Assembly (NCBI RefSeq): GCF_008642275.1
Contig: NZ_CP029189.1
Location: forward strand, 4,132,501-4,196,500
DNA length: 64,000 nucleotides
Source of the DNA: Streptomyces venezuelae
GTDB taxonomy: Bacteria > Actinomycetota > Actinomycetes > Streptomycetales > Streptomycetaceae
Reading direction: 5' to 3'
In this document: positions 41,901-50,874 of the stretch, in pieces
Layout: each line of letters begins with the position of its first letter
Numbering within the stretch: position 1 is the first letter of the stretch
The notes under the pieces: model-generated
Seen by the model: the letters and a program-made list of their open reading frames with translations, nothing else
The model's database searches: none
Told to the model about the DNA's origin: nothing
Made by a program: the position numbers and the translations under genes

Positions 41901-42659
41901 ATGGGCTACTCCGTGGGCCAGGTCGCCGGATTCGCCGGGGTGACGGTGCGCACCCTGCACCACTACGACGAGATCGGGCTGCTCTCCCCGAGGGGCCGCA
42001 GCCACGCCGGACACCGGCGGTACGACGACGCCGACCTGGACCGGCTGCAACGGATCCGGTTCTACCGGGAGCTCGGTTTCCCCCTCGACGAGGTCGCGGT
42101 CCTGCTGGACGACCCGGAGACGGATCCGCAGGAGCATCTGCGCCGGCAGCATGCCCTGCTGACCGACCGGATCGCCCGGCTCCAGCAGATGGCCAAGGCC
42201 GTTGAGCACGCCATGGAGGCGAAGAAGATGGGCATCAACCTCACGCCGGAGGAGAAGTTCGAGGTCTTCGGGGACGAGGACCCGGAGCAGTACGCACAGG
42301 AGGTCGAGGAGCGCTGGGGCACTACCGAGGCGTACACCGAGTCACAGCGCAGAGCGGCCTCGTACACGAAGGACGACTGGCAGCGGATCCAGGACGAGGC
42401 CGCCGACTGGGGCCGCCGTTACGTGGCGGCCTTGGAGGCGGGGGAACCGGCGGACGGTGAGCGCGCGATGGACCTGGCCGAGGAACACCGCCTGCACATC
42501 CACAAGTGGTTCTACGACTGCCCGTACGAGATGCACACGTGCCTCGGCGAGATGTACGTGGCGGACGAGCGGTTCACGGCGTTCTACGACGCGATGAAGC
42601 CGGGGTTCGCCGCGCACCTGCGGGACGCGATTCTGGCGAACGCCGTGCGCAGGGTGTAA
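41901..42659 (+). CDS. tipA: Thiopeptide-responsive MerR regulator TipAL
   Basis: Protein of 252 residues. Residues 1-70 are a MerR helix-turn-helix (YSVGQVAGFAGVTVRTLHHYDEIGLLSP), 75-110 a coiled-coil linker, and 110-252 the antibiotic-binding TipAS domain. Cys207 and Cys214 are in YDCPYEMHTCLGEMY; Cys214 is known in S. lividans to bond covalently to thiostrepton-class antibiotics. An internal ATG (Met110, 42228) preceded by GGAGG allows TipAS to be made separately as an antibiotic sponge. ATG 41901 follows GGAGGG. The promoter upstream is autoregulated. Start and length correspond to TipAL. Confidence 0.96.
   Translation: MGYSVGQVAGFAGVTVRTLHHYDEIGLLSPRGRSHAGHRRYDDADLDRLQRIRFYRELGFPLDEVAVLLDDPETDPQEHLRRQHALLTDRIARLQQMAKAVEHAMEAKKMGINLTPEEKFEVFGDEDPEQYAQEVEERWGTTEAYTESQRRAASYTKDDWQRIQDEAADWGRRYVAALEAGEPADGERAMDLAEEHRLHIHKWFYDCPYEMHTCLGEMYVADERFTAFYDAMKPGFAAHLRDAILANAVRRV
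42215..42230 (+). promoter_or_regulatory. Internal ribosome binding site and start of TipAS
   Basis: GGAGG (42215-42219) is eight bases before the in-frame ATG 42228, codon 110, matching the known internal start of TipAS (MGINLTPEEKFEVFG). Confidence 0.8.
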
Positions 42660-42677
42660 GCGGAATGTCACGCATGC

Positions 42678-42711
42678 GGCCCCCTCCCGTACCTGGAACC
42701 GGGCGGGGGTC
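42678..42711 (+). terminator. Terminator after tipA
   Basis: 42678-42689 pairs with 42700-42711 with one mismatch and one G-T pair, loop of ten bases. Confidence 0.6.
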
Positions 42712-42780
42712 GTGTGCGTTGATAATTGAAACCGCTCCTTCCGCAGTACGCCCCCCTCTATCCAGGAGAGCCCGGAACCC

Positions 42781-43491
42781 GTGTATACGCTTGCGCTCGG
42801 CGGCCCTGAGTGGCTGTCCCCGGACTATCTGATCTCGCACTTCGGTTTGATCGGCATCCTGGTCATCGTTTTCGCGGAGTCGGGACTCTTCGCGTTCCTC
42901 CCGGGTGACTCCCTGCTCTTCACGGCGGGCCTGCTGGTCGCGGACGGGCAGTACATCAAGCAGCCGCTGTGGCTGGTCTGCACCCTGATCGTGGCCGCCG
43001 CCATCATCGGTGACCAGGTCGGATACATGATCGGCAAGTTCTTCGGGCCGAAGATCTTCAACCGGCCGAAGTCCAAGCTCTTCAAGCGGGAGAACCTGGA
43101 CAAGGCGCACGAGTTCATGGACAAGCACGGCCCCAAGGCCATCGTGCTCGCCCGCTTCGTGCCGATCATCCGCACCTTCGCCCCGATGGTCGCCGGCGCC
43201 GGCTCGATGAAGTACCGCACCTTCCTGACCTACAACATCATCGGCGGCATCGGCTGGGGCGCGGGCGTCACGATCGCCGGCTACTGGCTCGGCCAGATCG
43301 AGTTCATCAAGACGAACGTCGAGCCGATCCTGGTGGGCATCGTCCTGCTCTCGGTCATCCCGGTGGTCTTCGAGGTGCTGAAGGCCCGCAAGGAGAGCAA
43401 GGCGAACGCCGGTGCCGAGGCGCCCGGGGCCGTGTCCGACGGCTCCGCCCCGCAGGCCCAGGGCGCACGCGGCCGCCACGCCAAGCGCTGA
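42781..43491 (+). CDS. DedA-family membrane protein
   Basis: Protein of 236 residues with about five hydrophobic segments. Characteristic DedA/SNARE-associated motifs are visible: ESGLFAFLPGDSLLFTAGLL (re-entrant loop with conserved Glu and Gly-Asp) and ARFVPIIRTFAPMVAGAGSMKYRTFLTYN with the family's conserved Arg residues. DedA proteins are now linked to recycling of undecaprenyl phosphate and phospholipid scrambling, and to membrane homeostasis; which applies here is inferred. The C-terminus is a polar Ala/Gly/Lys tail. Start GTG 42781 follows AGGAGAG. It converges on the ThrE-type gene with a hairpin between them. Confidence 0.9.
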   Translation: MYTLALGGPEWLSPDYLISHFGLIGILVIVFAESGLFAFLPGDSLLFTAGLLVADGQYIKQPLWLVCTLIVAAAIIGDQVGYMIGKFFGPKIFNRPKSKLFKRENLDKAHEFMDKHGPKAIVLARFVPIIRTFAPMVAGAGSMKYRTFLTYNIIGGIGWGAGVTIAGYWLGQIEFIKTNVEPILVGIVLLSVIPVVFEVLKARKESKANAGAEAPGAVSDGSAPQAQGARGRHAKR

Positions 43492-43523
43492 GGCCCGCCG
43501 CAGCACCCCGTACGACCCCGTAG

Positions 43524-43555
43524 CGCCCCGGAGGCCCGCCAGAGGCCCCGGGGCG
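43524..43555. terminator. Hairpin between convergent dedA and exporter genes
   Basis: CGCCCCGG plus GGCC (with one bulged A) pairs with GGCCCCGGGGCG; it lies 30-65 bp from the two stops and can act in both directions. Confidence 0.6.
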
Positions 43556-43622
43556 TACGTGTGCCCGTGCGAGGCCGCGTACGGGGCTGGTACGGGGCCG
43601 GTGCGAAGCCGTGTGGGTGCCG

Positions 43623-45263
43623 TCAGAAGCCGCGGGTCCGCTTCGCCGCGCGGCGCTTGGCGGCGCTCGCGGCCCCTGGGATGCGCATGAACAGCCGGGA
43701 GGCCTCCGAGCCGAGGTTGACCCCGATCGCGATGGCCAGCGCGATGGCGGCGGCGTTCACGAGCGAGCCCAGGCCCTCGTTCAGCCGGTTCTCGGCGATC
43801 AGCAGCAGCCCGTAGTACACCGCCGAACCGGGCAGCAGCGGGCCGATGGCCGCCGTCACGTACGGCAGGGCGGAGGCGAAGCGATAGCGGGAGAAGAGCT
43901 GCCCGAAGAGGCCCACGAGCCCGGCGGCGATGGCCGTGGACGGCACGGGCGGGATGCCCCCGGCGTAGTGCAGGGCCCCGAAGGTGATCCAGGCGACCGC
44001 GCCGTTCAGCGTCACGATCCACACGCTGGAGCGTTCCTGCTGGAGGAGGATCGCGAAGGTGAACACCAGGACCATCGAGGCGGCGATCTGGATCAGCGGC
44101 CGCTCCTGGATCTGGAGGACCTCCTCCGGGCGCGGCGAGGCGTCGAACTGCAGCCCCACGTAGAGCACCACCAGCACGCCCATGATGATGCCGATGAAGA
44201 GGTACATGACCTCCAGCAGCCGGGCCGAGGCGGTGATGTAGTAGCCGGTCAGGCCGTCCTGCACGGCCGCGACCACGGCCCGTCCCGGCAGCAGCGCGAA
44301 GAGCCCACCGGTGATCACGGCGGAGGCCTTGACGTCGATCGCCGTCATGTTGAGGGCCACGCCGATGGCGGCGGGCGGCATCGCGGCGACCACGAACTGG
44401 TAGAACTCGGGCAGCCCGCGCCCGGCGCACAGCCAGGCCAGGCGGTCACCGAGGACCGCGCCGACCGCCGCGGCGATGAAGACGAGGACCCCGCCGCCGA
44501 CGAGCGTGGAGGCGGCTCCGGCGAGCAGTCCGGCGGAGGCCGTGAGCATCCAGCCGGGGTACGGGTGCCGGTTGCGGCGGATCTCGGCGAGGCGCCGGTA
44601 GGCCTCCTCCAGCGTCACGTCGATCTCGTGGGCGCTGATGTCGTCCACGAGCCGGAAGACGGCCGCGAGCCGGTTGTAGTCGGTGCCGCGGCGGCGCACC
44701 GTGCGGCTGGCCGTGACCGGGTCGCCCACCAGCGAGGGGTGGTGGGTGATGGACAGCATGGTGAAGGTGACGGTCGGCTCGCAGCGGTCCAGTCCGTACG
44801 AGCGGGCCACCGCGAACATCGCGGCCTCCACGTCCTCGGCGCCCTCACCGCCCGCGAGCAGCAGCTCGCCGATGCGCAGGGTCAGGTCGAGCACGCGGCC
44901 CACGGCGGGCCCGGTCTCGCTGTGGCGCTGCACGAGCTCCGGTACGGGGCGCACGTCGACCGGCATGCGCAGCATCGTGCGCATGCGGTCCTGCCAGGGC
45001 GATTCCTTCATCTGCGCGACGGGGAAGCCCTGGCCGGGGGTGTAGGCGGGCGGGGACTGCGCGGCCCGGTAGGTGGCCGGGGCGGCGAAGGCCGACCCCT
45101 CGGGCTCGGGCTCCACCGGATCGGCGCCCGCCGGACGGGCGAACTCCGAGGTGGGCTGGTCCTCCTCGGAAACGTCCGGCTCCATGCCGGGCGGCGGCGT
45201 GAAGGCGCTGTGCGCCTCGTCGGACTGGGGCTTCCTGTCCTCCGCCCCGTCGGCCTCCGCCAC
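43623..45263 (-). CDS. ThrE-type threonine/serine exporter
   Basis: Membrane protein of 546 residues. A long acidic, Pro-rich cytoplasmic N-terminus (about 110 residues) precedes the ThrE (DUF1212) domain, which starts at VLDLTLRIGELLLAGGEGAEDVEAAMFAVARSYGLDRCEPTVTFTMLSI and has five helices, then a second DUF3815-like half with five helices (QIQERPLIQIAASMVLVFTFAILL). The single-chain architecture is that of Corynebacterium ThrE, which exports threonine and serine. Start GTG 45263 follows GGAGG. Export of amino acids or small peptides during catabolism is inferred. Confidence 0.88.
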   Translation of the reverse strand: MAEADGAEDRKPQSDEAHSAFTPPPGMEPDVSEEDQPTSEFARPAGADPVEPEPEGSAFAAPATYRAAQSPPAYTPGQGFPVAQMKESPWQDRMRTMLRMPVDVRPVPELVQRHSETGPAVGRVLDLTLRIGELLLAGGEGAEDVEAAMFAVARSYGLDRCEPTVTFTMLSITHHPSLVGDPVTASRTVRRRGTDYNRLAAVFRLVDDISAHEIDVTLEEAYRRLAEIRRNRHPYPGWMLTASAGLLAGAASTLVGGGVLVFIAAAVGAVLGDRLAWLCAGRGLPEFYQFVVAAMPPAAIGVALNMTAIDVKASAVITGGLFALLPGRAVVAAVQDGLTGYYITASARLLEVMYLFIGIIMGVLVVLYVGLQFDASPRPEEVLQIQERPLIQIAASMVLVFTFAILLQQERSSVWIVTLNGAVAWITFGALHYAGGIPPVPSTAIAAGLVGLFGQLFSRYRFASALPYVTAAIGPLLPGSAVYYGLLLIAENRLNEGLGSLVNAAAIALAIAIGVNLGSEASRLFMRIPGAASAAKRRAAKRTRGF

Positions 45264-45397
45264 GCGTCCTCCAGTCCGTGATCATCCGGGGTACCAGTAT
45301 GCGGAATCGTTTCCTCCCGCCGCATACCCAGCGCATACCCAGCGCATGGCCGAAGCCGCGCGCACCCGGCCCGGCCGCCCGCCCCGCGAACGCGACA

Positions 45398-45428
45398 GCG
45401 GGCGGCATCCCAGAGGGATGCCGCCCGC
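45398..45428 (-). terminator. Perfect hairpin downstream of ppa
   Basis: 45398-45411 pairs with 45415-45428 over 14 bp without mismatch, loop AGA, 55 bp past the ppa stop on the minus strand. Confidence 0.8.
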
Positions 45429-45482
45429 CATGTCATGCGGGGCGCGGGGCAGTGCCCCGGCCCGTCACCGCCGAGCGCGAGC

Positions 45483-45977
45483 TCAGTGGTGGCCGCCCTG
45501 CGCCTCCAGGCGCTTGAACGAGGCCTCGATCTCGGCCTCGGCCTCGGTGCGGCCGACCCAGTTCGCGCCCTCGACGGACTTGCCCGGCTCCAGGTCCTTG
45601 TAGACCTCGAAGAAGTGCTGGATCTCCAGGCGGTCGAACTCGGAGACGTGGTGGATGTCGCGCAGGTGCTCGACACGCGGGTCGGAGGCCGGCACGCACA
45701 GCAGCTTGGCGTCGCCGCCCGCCTCGTCCGTCATGTTGAACATGCCGATGGCGCGGCACTTGATCAGGCAGCCCGGGAAGGTCGGCTCGTCCAGGATGAC
45801 CAGCGCGTCCAGCGGGTCGCCGTCCTCGCCGAGGGTGTTCTCGACGAAGCCGTAGTCGGCCGGGTAGCTGGTCGAGGTGAAGAGGCGACGGTCCAGACGG
45901 ATCCGGCCGGTCTCGTGGTCCACCTCGTACTTGTTCCGCGAACCCTTGGGGATCTCGATGGTGACGTCGAACTCCAC
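45483..45977 (-). CDS. ppa: Soluble inorganic pyrophosphatase
   Basis: Family I pyrophosphatase of 164 residues, hydrolysing PPi from biosynthesis in the cytoplasm. The family signature is clear: [23 protein letters not shown] at the N-terminus, [23 protein letters not shown] with the metal-binding Asp cluster (DGDPLD), and VFEYKDLEPG-like [20 protein letters not shown]. The length is typical. The start is GTG 45977 ([10 protein letters not shown]) with GGAGCAGG upstream; the frame stays open to 46070 but the family begins here. It is divergent from dacB. The window also encodes the membrane pyrophosphatase hppA. Confidence 0.96.
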   Translation of the reverse strand: MEFDVTIEIPKGSRNKYEVDHETGRIRLDRRLFTSTSYPADYGFVENTLGEDGDPLDALVILDEPTFPGCLIKCRAIGMFNMTDEAGGDAKLLCVPASDPRVEHLRDIHHVSEFDRLEIQHFFEVYKDLEPGKSVEGANWVGRTEAEAEIEASFKRLEAQGGHH

Positions 45978-46102
45978 GTCCTGCTCCTCCATGATCAGCT
46001 GCATTGCTTCGGGACTGCGTCGATTCGTCTGCGTGCGCGTCCGTCCCAGCCCTGCCGGGTGGGGTGCCATGCTCGCGGCAAGACGCAGTGGTTAAGTGTC
46101 CC

Positions 46103-46118
46103 TCACGCATATGTGTGA
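46103..46118. promoter_or_regulatory. Palindrome in the ppa-dacB divergent region
   Basis: TCACGCATATGTGTGA is a 16-bp imperfect palindrome (arms TCAC and GTGA around CATATG), 23 bp before the dacB start. It may be an operator or a promoter element. Confidence 0.4.
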
Positions 46119-46140
46119 TCGCGAAAGGGGCTGGTCCGAG

Positions 46141-47589
46141 GTGCCATTGGTCAAGACCTGGCAGCTCATCGCAGGGTCGGCCGTCGCCGGCCTCGCCCTG
46201 TCGGTGGCAGCGGTGACCGCAGCCGGTCCTTGGGACTCCGGCCAGCGTAAGGCCGAGCGGGACACCGCCGCCTCCTGGGACCGTACGGGTGGCGCAGATC
46301 ACGGTGGAGGGCCCGGTTCCGGTGCCCTGCCCGAAGCCGCGCCCAGCGCCCCCGGGGTGCTCGGCGCCATCGGCCCGGGCGCCCCGCGCGCGCAGAGCGC
46401 CCCCGCGGCGCCCGCCTCCGCCGGGGGCCTGGCCGCCGCGCTGAAGCCGCTGCTCGCCGATCCCGCCCTCGGCACCGTCCGGACCGCGTCCGTCGTCGAC
46501 ACCGCCACCGGGCAGGTGCTCTACGAGTCCGGGGCGCGGGACGCGATGACCCCGGCCTCCACCGTCAAGATCGCCACCGCCGCGGCCGTGCTGGCCGCCC
46601 TCGGGCCCGAGCACCGGATCAGGACCACCGTCACGCCCGGCGCCGCCCCCGGACAGATCGTCCTGGTCGGCGGCGGCGACCCCTCCCTCACCGCGAAGAA
46701 GAAGAGCCCCGCGGGCTCCGGCGGCAGCCTCGTCGCCCTCGCCGCCGACACCGCGCAGGCCCTCAAGGCCGCCGGCACCGACACCGTGACCCTGGGATAC
46801 GACGACAGCCTCTACTCCGGCCCCGCCCGCCACCCGATCGGCGTCAACCCCAACATCGCTCCGGTGACCGCCCTGACGGCCGACGAGGGCCGCCCCGACG
46901 ACTCCACCTCCGGGCCCGTGGACCGGTCCGACGACCCCTCCGGGGACGCCGCCAGGGCCTTCCGCACCCTGCTGGCCGAGCGCGGCATCAAGGTCACCGG
47001 CGAACCGGCGAAGGCCAAGGCCGCCGCCGGCGTCCAGCCGCTGGCCGTCACCCTCTCCACCCCGGTCGCCGGGCTCGCCGAGCGGATGCTGACCAACAGC
47101 GACAACGACATCGCCGAGGCCCTCGCCCGCCAGACCGCCCTCGCCTCCGGACAGCCCGCCAGCTTCGAAGGTGCCGAGAAGGCCGTCACCGGCCGGCTCA
47201 CCGCACTCGGCATCGATACCGCCGGCTCCCGTTTCGCCGACGGCAGCGGCCTGAACCGCGCCGACAAGGTCAGCGCGGGCCTGCTGACCGGACTCCTCGC
47301 CAAGGCCGCCGACCCCCAGCGCCCCGAGCTGCGGCCGGTCCTCACCGGACTGCCCGTCGCCGGATTCACCGGAACCCTGAAGGCCCGGAACTCCGGCAGC
47401 TCCCCGGCCGCCGGCCTGCTCCGGGCCAAGACCGGCACCCTGTCCGGGGTGAACTCCCTCTCCGGGACGGTCGTCGATTCCTCCGGCCGGCTCCTCGCCT
47501 TCGCCTTCCTCACCGCGAACACCCCCGGCCCCGAGGGCGCCGAGAAGGCCCTCGACAAGCTGGCCGCCGCCGTCGCGACCGCTTCGTAG
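46141..47589 (+). CDS. dacB: D-alanyl-D-alanine carboxypeptidase/endopeptidase (PBP4, S13)
   Basis: Exported low-molecular-weight PBP of 482 residues. The N-terminal hydrophobic segment (WQLIAGSAVAGLALSVAAV) acts as signal or anchor, followed by a Pro/Ala/Gly linker. Catalytic motifs are SxxK with Ser140 in MTPASTVKIATAAAVL, SxN in MLTNSDNDIAEALAR, and KTG in LLRAKTGTLSGVNSLSG. It cleaves the terminal D-Ala or crossbridges of peptidoglycan. Start GTG 46141 has AAGGGG 11 bases upstream; the in-frame ATG at 46096 lacks a site. Only 38 bp lie between it and the next gene, but that gene has its own leaderless-type promoter. Confidence 0.92.
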   Translation: MPLVKTWQLIAGSAVAGLALSVAAVTAAGPWDSGQRKAERDTAASWDRTGGADHGGGPGSGALPEAAPSAPGVLGAIGPGAPRAQSAPAAPASAGGLAAALKPLLADPALGTVRTASVVDTATGQVLYESGARDAMTPASTVKIATAAAVLAALGPEHRIRTTVTPGAAPGQIVLVGGGDPSLTAKKKSPAGSGGSLVALAADTAQALKAAGTDTVTLGYDDSLYSGPARHPIGVNPNIAPVTALTADEGRPDDSTSGPVDRSDDPSGDAARAFRTLLAERGIKVTGEPAKAKAAAGVQPLAVTLSTPVAGLAERMLTNSDNDIAEALARQTALASGQPASFEGAEKAVTGRLTALGIDTAGSRFADGSGLNRADKVSAGLLTGLLAKAADPQRPELRPVLTGLPVAGFTGTLKARNSGSSPAAGLLRAKTGTLSGVNSLSGTVVDSSGRLLAFAFLTANTPGPEGAEKALDKLAAAVATAS

Positions 47590-47615
47590 GGGGTCCGCAG
47601 GAGGGCCGGTCCACG

Positions 47616-47621
47616 TACGGT
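47616..47621 (+). promoter_or_regulatory. -10 box of a probably leaderless metalloprotease transcript
   Basis: TACGGT lies exactly six bases before ATG 47628; no ribosome binding site is seen in the intervening TGACGC. Confidence 0.5.
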
Positions 47622-47627
47622 TGACGC

Positions 47628-48770
47628 ATGACGAGCATCGGTGGTGCGGAGATGGTCGACTGGAACCTCGCGGTGGCGACCGCGACCCGGCTGGTACGAC
47701 CCGGCCCGGAGGTCACCCGGGACGAGGCACGGGCCGTCGTCGCCGAGCTGCGGCGGCACGCCAGGACCTCGGAACGGCACGTGCGCGAGTTCACCCGGAT
47801 GATCCCCGAGGGGACCGCCGTCCCCGACACGCCGGTCCTGGTCGTCGACCGGGCCGGCTGGGTCAAGGCCAACGTCGCCGGATTCCGCGAGCTGCTCCAG
47901 CCGCTCCTCGGCAAGATGCAGGACCGCCGCGCGGGCGCCCCGGGCGGAGCCGTCCTCGGCGCCGTCGGCGGCAAGGTCACCGGCGTCGAGCTGGGCATGC
48001 TGCTGAGCTTCCTGGCCTCCCGGGTCCTGGGCCAGTACGAGACCTTCGCACCCGTCTCCCGGGACCTGCCCGCCTCGGCCGCGGGCGGCCGGCTGCTGCT
48101 CGTCGCGCCGAACATCGTGCACGTCGAACGCGAGCTGGAGGTGCACCCGCACGACTTCCGGCTGTGGGTCTGCCTGCACGAGGAGACGCACCGTACACAG
48201 TTCACGGCCGTCCCGTGGCTGCGCGACCACCTCGAAGGCGAAATCCAGACGTTCCTCGGCGCCACCGAAGTGGACCCGTCCACCGTCCTGGAACGCATCC
48301 GCGAGGCCGCCCAGTCCTTCGCCGGCGCCCGCCCCGACGCCGAGCACGGCGACGAGGGACGCTCCCTCGTGGAGCTCGTGCAGACCCCCGAGCAGCGCGA
48401 GATCCTGAGCCGGCTCACCGCCGTCATGTCCCTGCTGGAGGGCCACGCCGACTTCGTCATGGACGGGGTCGGCCCCCAGGTGGTGCCCTCGGTCGCCGAG
48501 ATCCGCGAGAAGTTCCAGCAGCGCAGGGCCAGCGGGGCCGGCCGTCTCGACGCCGCCCTGCGCAAACTGCTGGGCCTGGACGCCAAGCTGCGCCAGTACC
48601 GCGACGGCGAGCGCTTCGTGCGCGCCGTCGTCGGCCAGGTCGGCATGGACGGCTTCAACCGGGTGTGGACCTCCCCGAACACCCTGCCGACCAAGGCCGA
48701 GATCGCCCGGCCCGCCGACTGGGTCGCCCGGGTGCACCGCAAGGGGAGCGAACCGAGCGAAGCGGAGTGA
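47628..48770 (+). CDS. Zinc-dependent metalloprotease, DUF2342/F420-associated family
   Basis: Protein of 380 residues of the actinobacterial family often named coenzyme F420 biosynthesis-associated (TIGR03624/DUF2342). The zincin motif HEETH begins at His184 in WVCLHEETHRTQF, and a downstream LLEGHADFVMDGVG may supply the third ligand, as in gluzincin-like proteases. The N-terminus (VDWNLAVATATRLVRPGPEVTRDEA) is typical of the family. Substrate and role are unknown; it is constantly found between dacB and tilS. ATG 47628 fits the leaderless promoter, and another ATG at codon 9 is possible. Confidence 0.9.
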   Translation: MTSIGGAEMVDWNLAVATATRLVRPGPEVTRDEARAVVAELRRHARTSERHVREFTRMIPEGTAVPDTPVLVVDRAGWVKANVAGFRELLQPLLGKMQDRRAGAPGGAVLGAVGGKVTGVELGMLLSFLASRVLGQYETFAPVSRDLPASAAGGRLLLVAPNIVHVERELEVHPHDFRLWVCLHEETHRTQFTAVPWLRDHLEGEIQTFLGATEVDPSTVLERIREAAQSFAGARPDAEHGDEGRSLVELVQTPEQREILSRLTAVMSLLEGHADFVMDGVGPQVVPSVAEIREKFQQRRASGAGRLDAALRKLLGLDAKLRQYRDGERFVRAVVGQVGMDGFNRVWTSPNTLPTKAEIARPADWVARVHRKGSEPSEAE

Positions 48771-48994
48771 CACAGGGGGCGTAAACATGTCTCACTGGGG
48801 GAAGCAGCGTCACCCGTCCGAGGGACCGTGGGCCGTGGAAGGGCGTGCGATGCTCGGGGAACGGCTCGGTTCTGTCACCATCGACGCACTCTGAGTGACA
48901 TCCTCCCGTTCCGCGGGGGCAGCCGGGCAGCAGCACCCCAGCACACCACCCCAACGCCTCCGAGGCATCCGAACTCCATCGAAGGGCACCGGAC

Positions 48995-50032
48995 ATGGGT
49001 CCCCATCCTGCGGTCGCGGCGATACGCCTGGCGGTCCGCCGCGTACTCCACGACGTCCTCACCGACCACACGGGCAGTCCCGCCGGCCCCCGCCGCGCCG
49101 GGGCCCCCCTCCCGCTCGTCCTCGTCGCCTGCTCCGGCGGCGCCGACTCCATGGCGCTCGCCTCCGCCCTCGCCTTCGAGGCCCCCAAGCTCGGCATCCG
49201 GGCCGGCGGCATCACCGTCGACCACGGACTGCAGCCCGGTTCCGACCTGCGCGCCGCCGAGGTCGTCACCCGCATGACCGCCCTCCGCCTCGACCCGGTG
49301 GAGTCCGTCACCGTGCGCGTCGGCCGCGACGGCGGACCCGAGGCCGCCGCCCGCGACGCCCGTTACGGGGCCCTGGACGAGGCCGCGGACCGCCTGGGCG
49401 CCGCCGCCGTGCTGCTCGGCCACACCCGGGACGATCAAGCCGAAACCGTCCTGCTGGGCCTGGCCCGCGGCTCCGGCATCCGCTCGCTCTCCGGCATGCC
49501 GGAGGTCTCCGGCGGCAGCGCGGGCCGTACGAACCGCTACCGCCGCCCCTTCCTCCAGGTCGACCGGCAGACCGCCCGCAAGGCCTGCATGGTCCAGTCC
49601 CTCCCCGTCTGGGACGACCCGCACAACATCGACCCCGCCTACACCCGCTCCCGGCTGCGCCACGAGGGACTGCCCGCCCTGGAGAAGGCGCTCGGCAAGG
49701 GAGTCGTCGAAGCGCTCGCCCGCACCGCGCAGCTCTCCCGGGACGACGCCGACGCCCTGGACGCCTGGGCCGCCGAGGCGGAGAACGGCGTACGCGACGC
49801 GGACGGCCGCCTGGAGTGCGCCAAGCTCTACGCCCTGCCCCCGGCGGTCCGCCGCCGCGTGCTGCGCAGGGCCGTCGTCGCGGCGGGGTCACCCGCGGGC
49901 TCCCTCTTCGCCCGTCACATCGAGGAAGTCGACCGTCTCATCACCGGATGGCGCGGTCAGGGCGCCATCAACCTGCCCGGCCGGGTCGAGGCCCAGCGGC
50001 AGGGTGGCAGACTTGTCATCCGGCAGGGCTGA
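48995..50032 (+). CDS. tilS: tRNA(Ile)-lysidine synthase
   Basis: ATP-dependent enzyme of 345 residues that converts C34 of the CAU-anticodon tRNA-Ile to lysidine, so that it reads AUA. The PP-loop SGGADSMAL is near residue 48, followed by [38 protein letters not shown] and RRPFLQV, all typical of TilS. The C-terminal domain is the short type seen in actinobacteria. ATG 48995 has AAGGG nine bases upstream. It leads an essential-gene run with hpt and ftsH, an order widely conserved in bacteria. Confidence 0.95.
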   Translation: MGPHPAVAAIRLAVRRVLHDVLTDHTGSPAGPRRAGAPLPLVLVACSGGADSMALASALAFEAPKLGIRAGGITVDHGLQPGSDLRAAEVVTRMTALRLDPVESVTVRVGRDGGPEAAARDARYGALDEAADRLGAAAVLLGHTRDDQAETVLLGLARGSGIRSLSGMPEVSGGSAGRTNRYRRPFLQVDRQTARKACMVQSLPVWDDPHNIDPAYTRSRLRHEGLPALEKALGKGVVEALARTAQLSRDDADALDAWAAEAENGVRDADGRLECAKLYALPPAVRRRVLRRAVVAAGSPAGSLFARHIEEVDRLITGWRGQGAINLPGRVEAQRQGGRLVIRQG

Positions 50033-50056
50033 TTGGTGCTGAAACACGGCTGAGTC

Positions 50057-50076
50057 CTCCGGGGTCGCCCCCGGAG
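50057..50076 (+). promoter_or_regulatory. Hairpin between tilS and hpt
   Basis: CTCCGGGG pairs perfectly with CCCCGGAG around loop TCGC, 21 bases before the hpt start. It could be a weak terminator, an attenuator or an RNA-stabilising structure. Confidence 0.5.
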
Positions 50077-50097
50077 CCCCGGCCGACAACGAAAGTG

Positions 50098-50658
50098 ATG
50101 CGGGTGGACGAGAAGGACATGGGCAGCGACCTCCAGTCGGTGCTCATCACCAAGGAAGAGATCGACGCGAAGCTGGCCGAGCTGGCCGCGAAGATCGACG
50201 CGGAGTACGCGGGCAAGGACCTGCTCATCGTCGGTGTGCTCAAGGGCGCCGTGATGGTGATGGCGGACCTGGCGCGCGCCTTGTCCACCCCGCTCACCAT
50301 GGACTGGATGGCGGTGTCCTCGTACGGCGCCGGAACCCAGTCCTCCGGTGTGGTGCGGATCCTCAAGGACCTGGACACCGACATCAAGGACAAGCACGTC
50401 CTGATCGTCGAGGACATCATCGACTCGGGCCTGACGCTGTCCTGGCTGCTGTCGAACCTGGGCTCCCGCCAGCCGGCCTCCCTGGAGGTCGTCACGCTGC
50501 TGCGCAAGCCCGAGGCGGCGAAGGTCGCGATCGACGTGAAGTGGGTCGGCTTCGACATCCCCAACGAGTTCGTCGTGGGCTACGGCCTGGACTACGCGGA
50601 GAAGTACCGCAACCTGCCGTTCGTCGGCACGCTCGCCCCGCACGTCTACGGCGGCTGA
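50098..50658 (+). CDS. hpt: Hypoxanthine phosphoribosyltransferase
   Basis: Purine salvage enzyme of 186 residues making IMP/GMP from hypoxanthine/guanine and PRPP. The PRPP-binding motif is [19 protein letters not shown]; the N-terminal [21 protein letters not shown] and the C-terminal [31 protein letters not shown] are characteristic. ATG 50098 (MRVDEKDMG) is the start I remember for S. coelicolor; GTG 50095 is adjacent and in frame. No strong ribosome binding site is visible (only GAAAG). It lies 65 bp after tilS with a hairpin in between, and 216 bp before ftsH. Confidence 0.95.
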   Translation: MRVDEKDMGSDLQSVLITKEEIDAKLAELAAKIDAEYAGKDLLIVGVLKGAVMVMADLARALSTPLTMDWMAVSSYGAGTQSSGVVRILKDLDTDIKDKHVLIVEDIIDSGLTLSWLLSNLGSRQPASLEVVTLLRKPEAAKVAIDVKWVGFDIPNEFVVGYGLDYAEKYRNLPFVGTLAPHVYGG

Positions 50659-50843
50659 TCCGGGCGGCGCACCCGCTCCCGTCCCCGGGAACCCCGGCAA
50701 GCCCGCGGGGAACCTGGGGGCGATTCCCGCCGTTGGAGCAGGGGAAGGCGGGTCTGTCAGCCGTCCCACAGGGCCGCGGGTGACAATTCAGGGGTACATT
50801 CCGAAGAACAGTCTTTACTCACAGCAGCATTTACCTACGGGCA

Positions 50844-50874
50844 GGAGGGACGGGACGCCTGGCGTCCCGTATGG
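50844..50874 (+). promoter_or_regulatory. ftsH ribosome binding site with intervening hairpin
   Basis: GGAGGG (50844-50849) is 25 bases from the true ATG 50875, too far for normal initiation. The space is filled by a perfect 9-bp hairpin: 50850-50858 pairs with 50862-50870, loop CTG. When folded it would bring the site within four or five bases of the start. An out-of-frame ATG at 50871 directly follows the stem. Confidence 0.75.
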
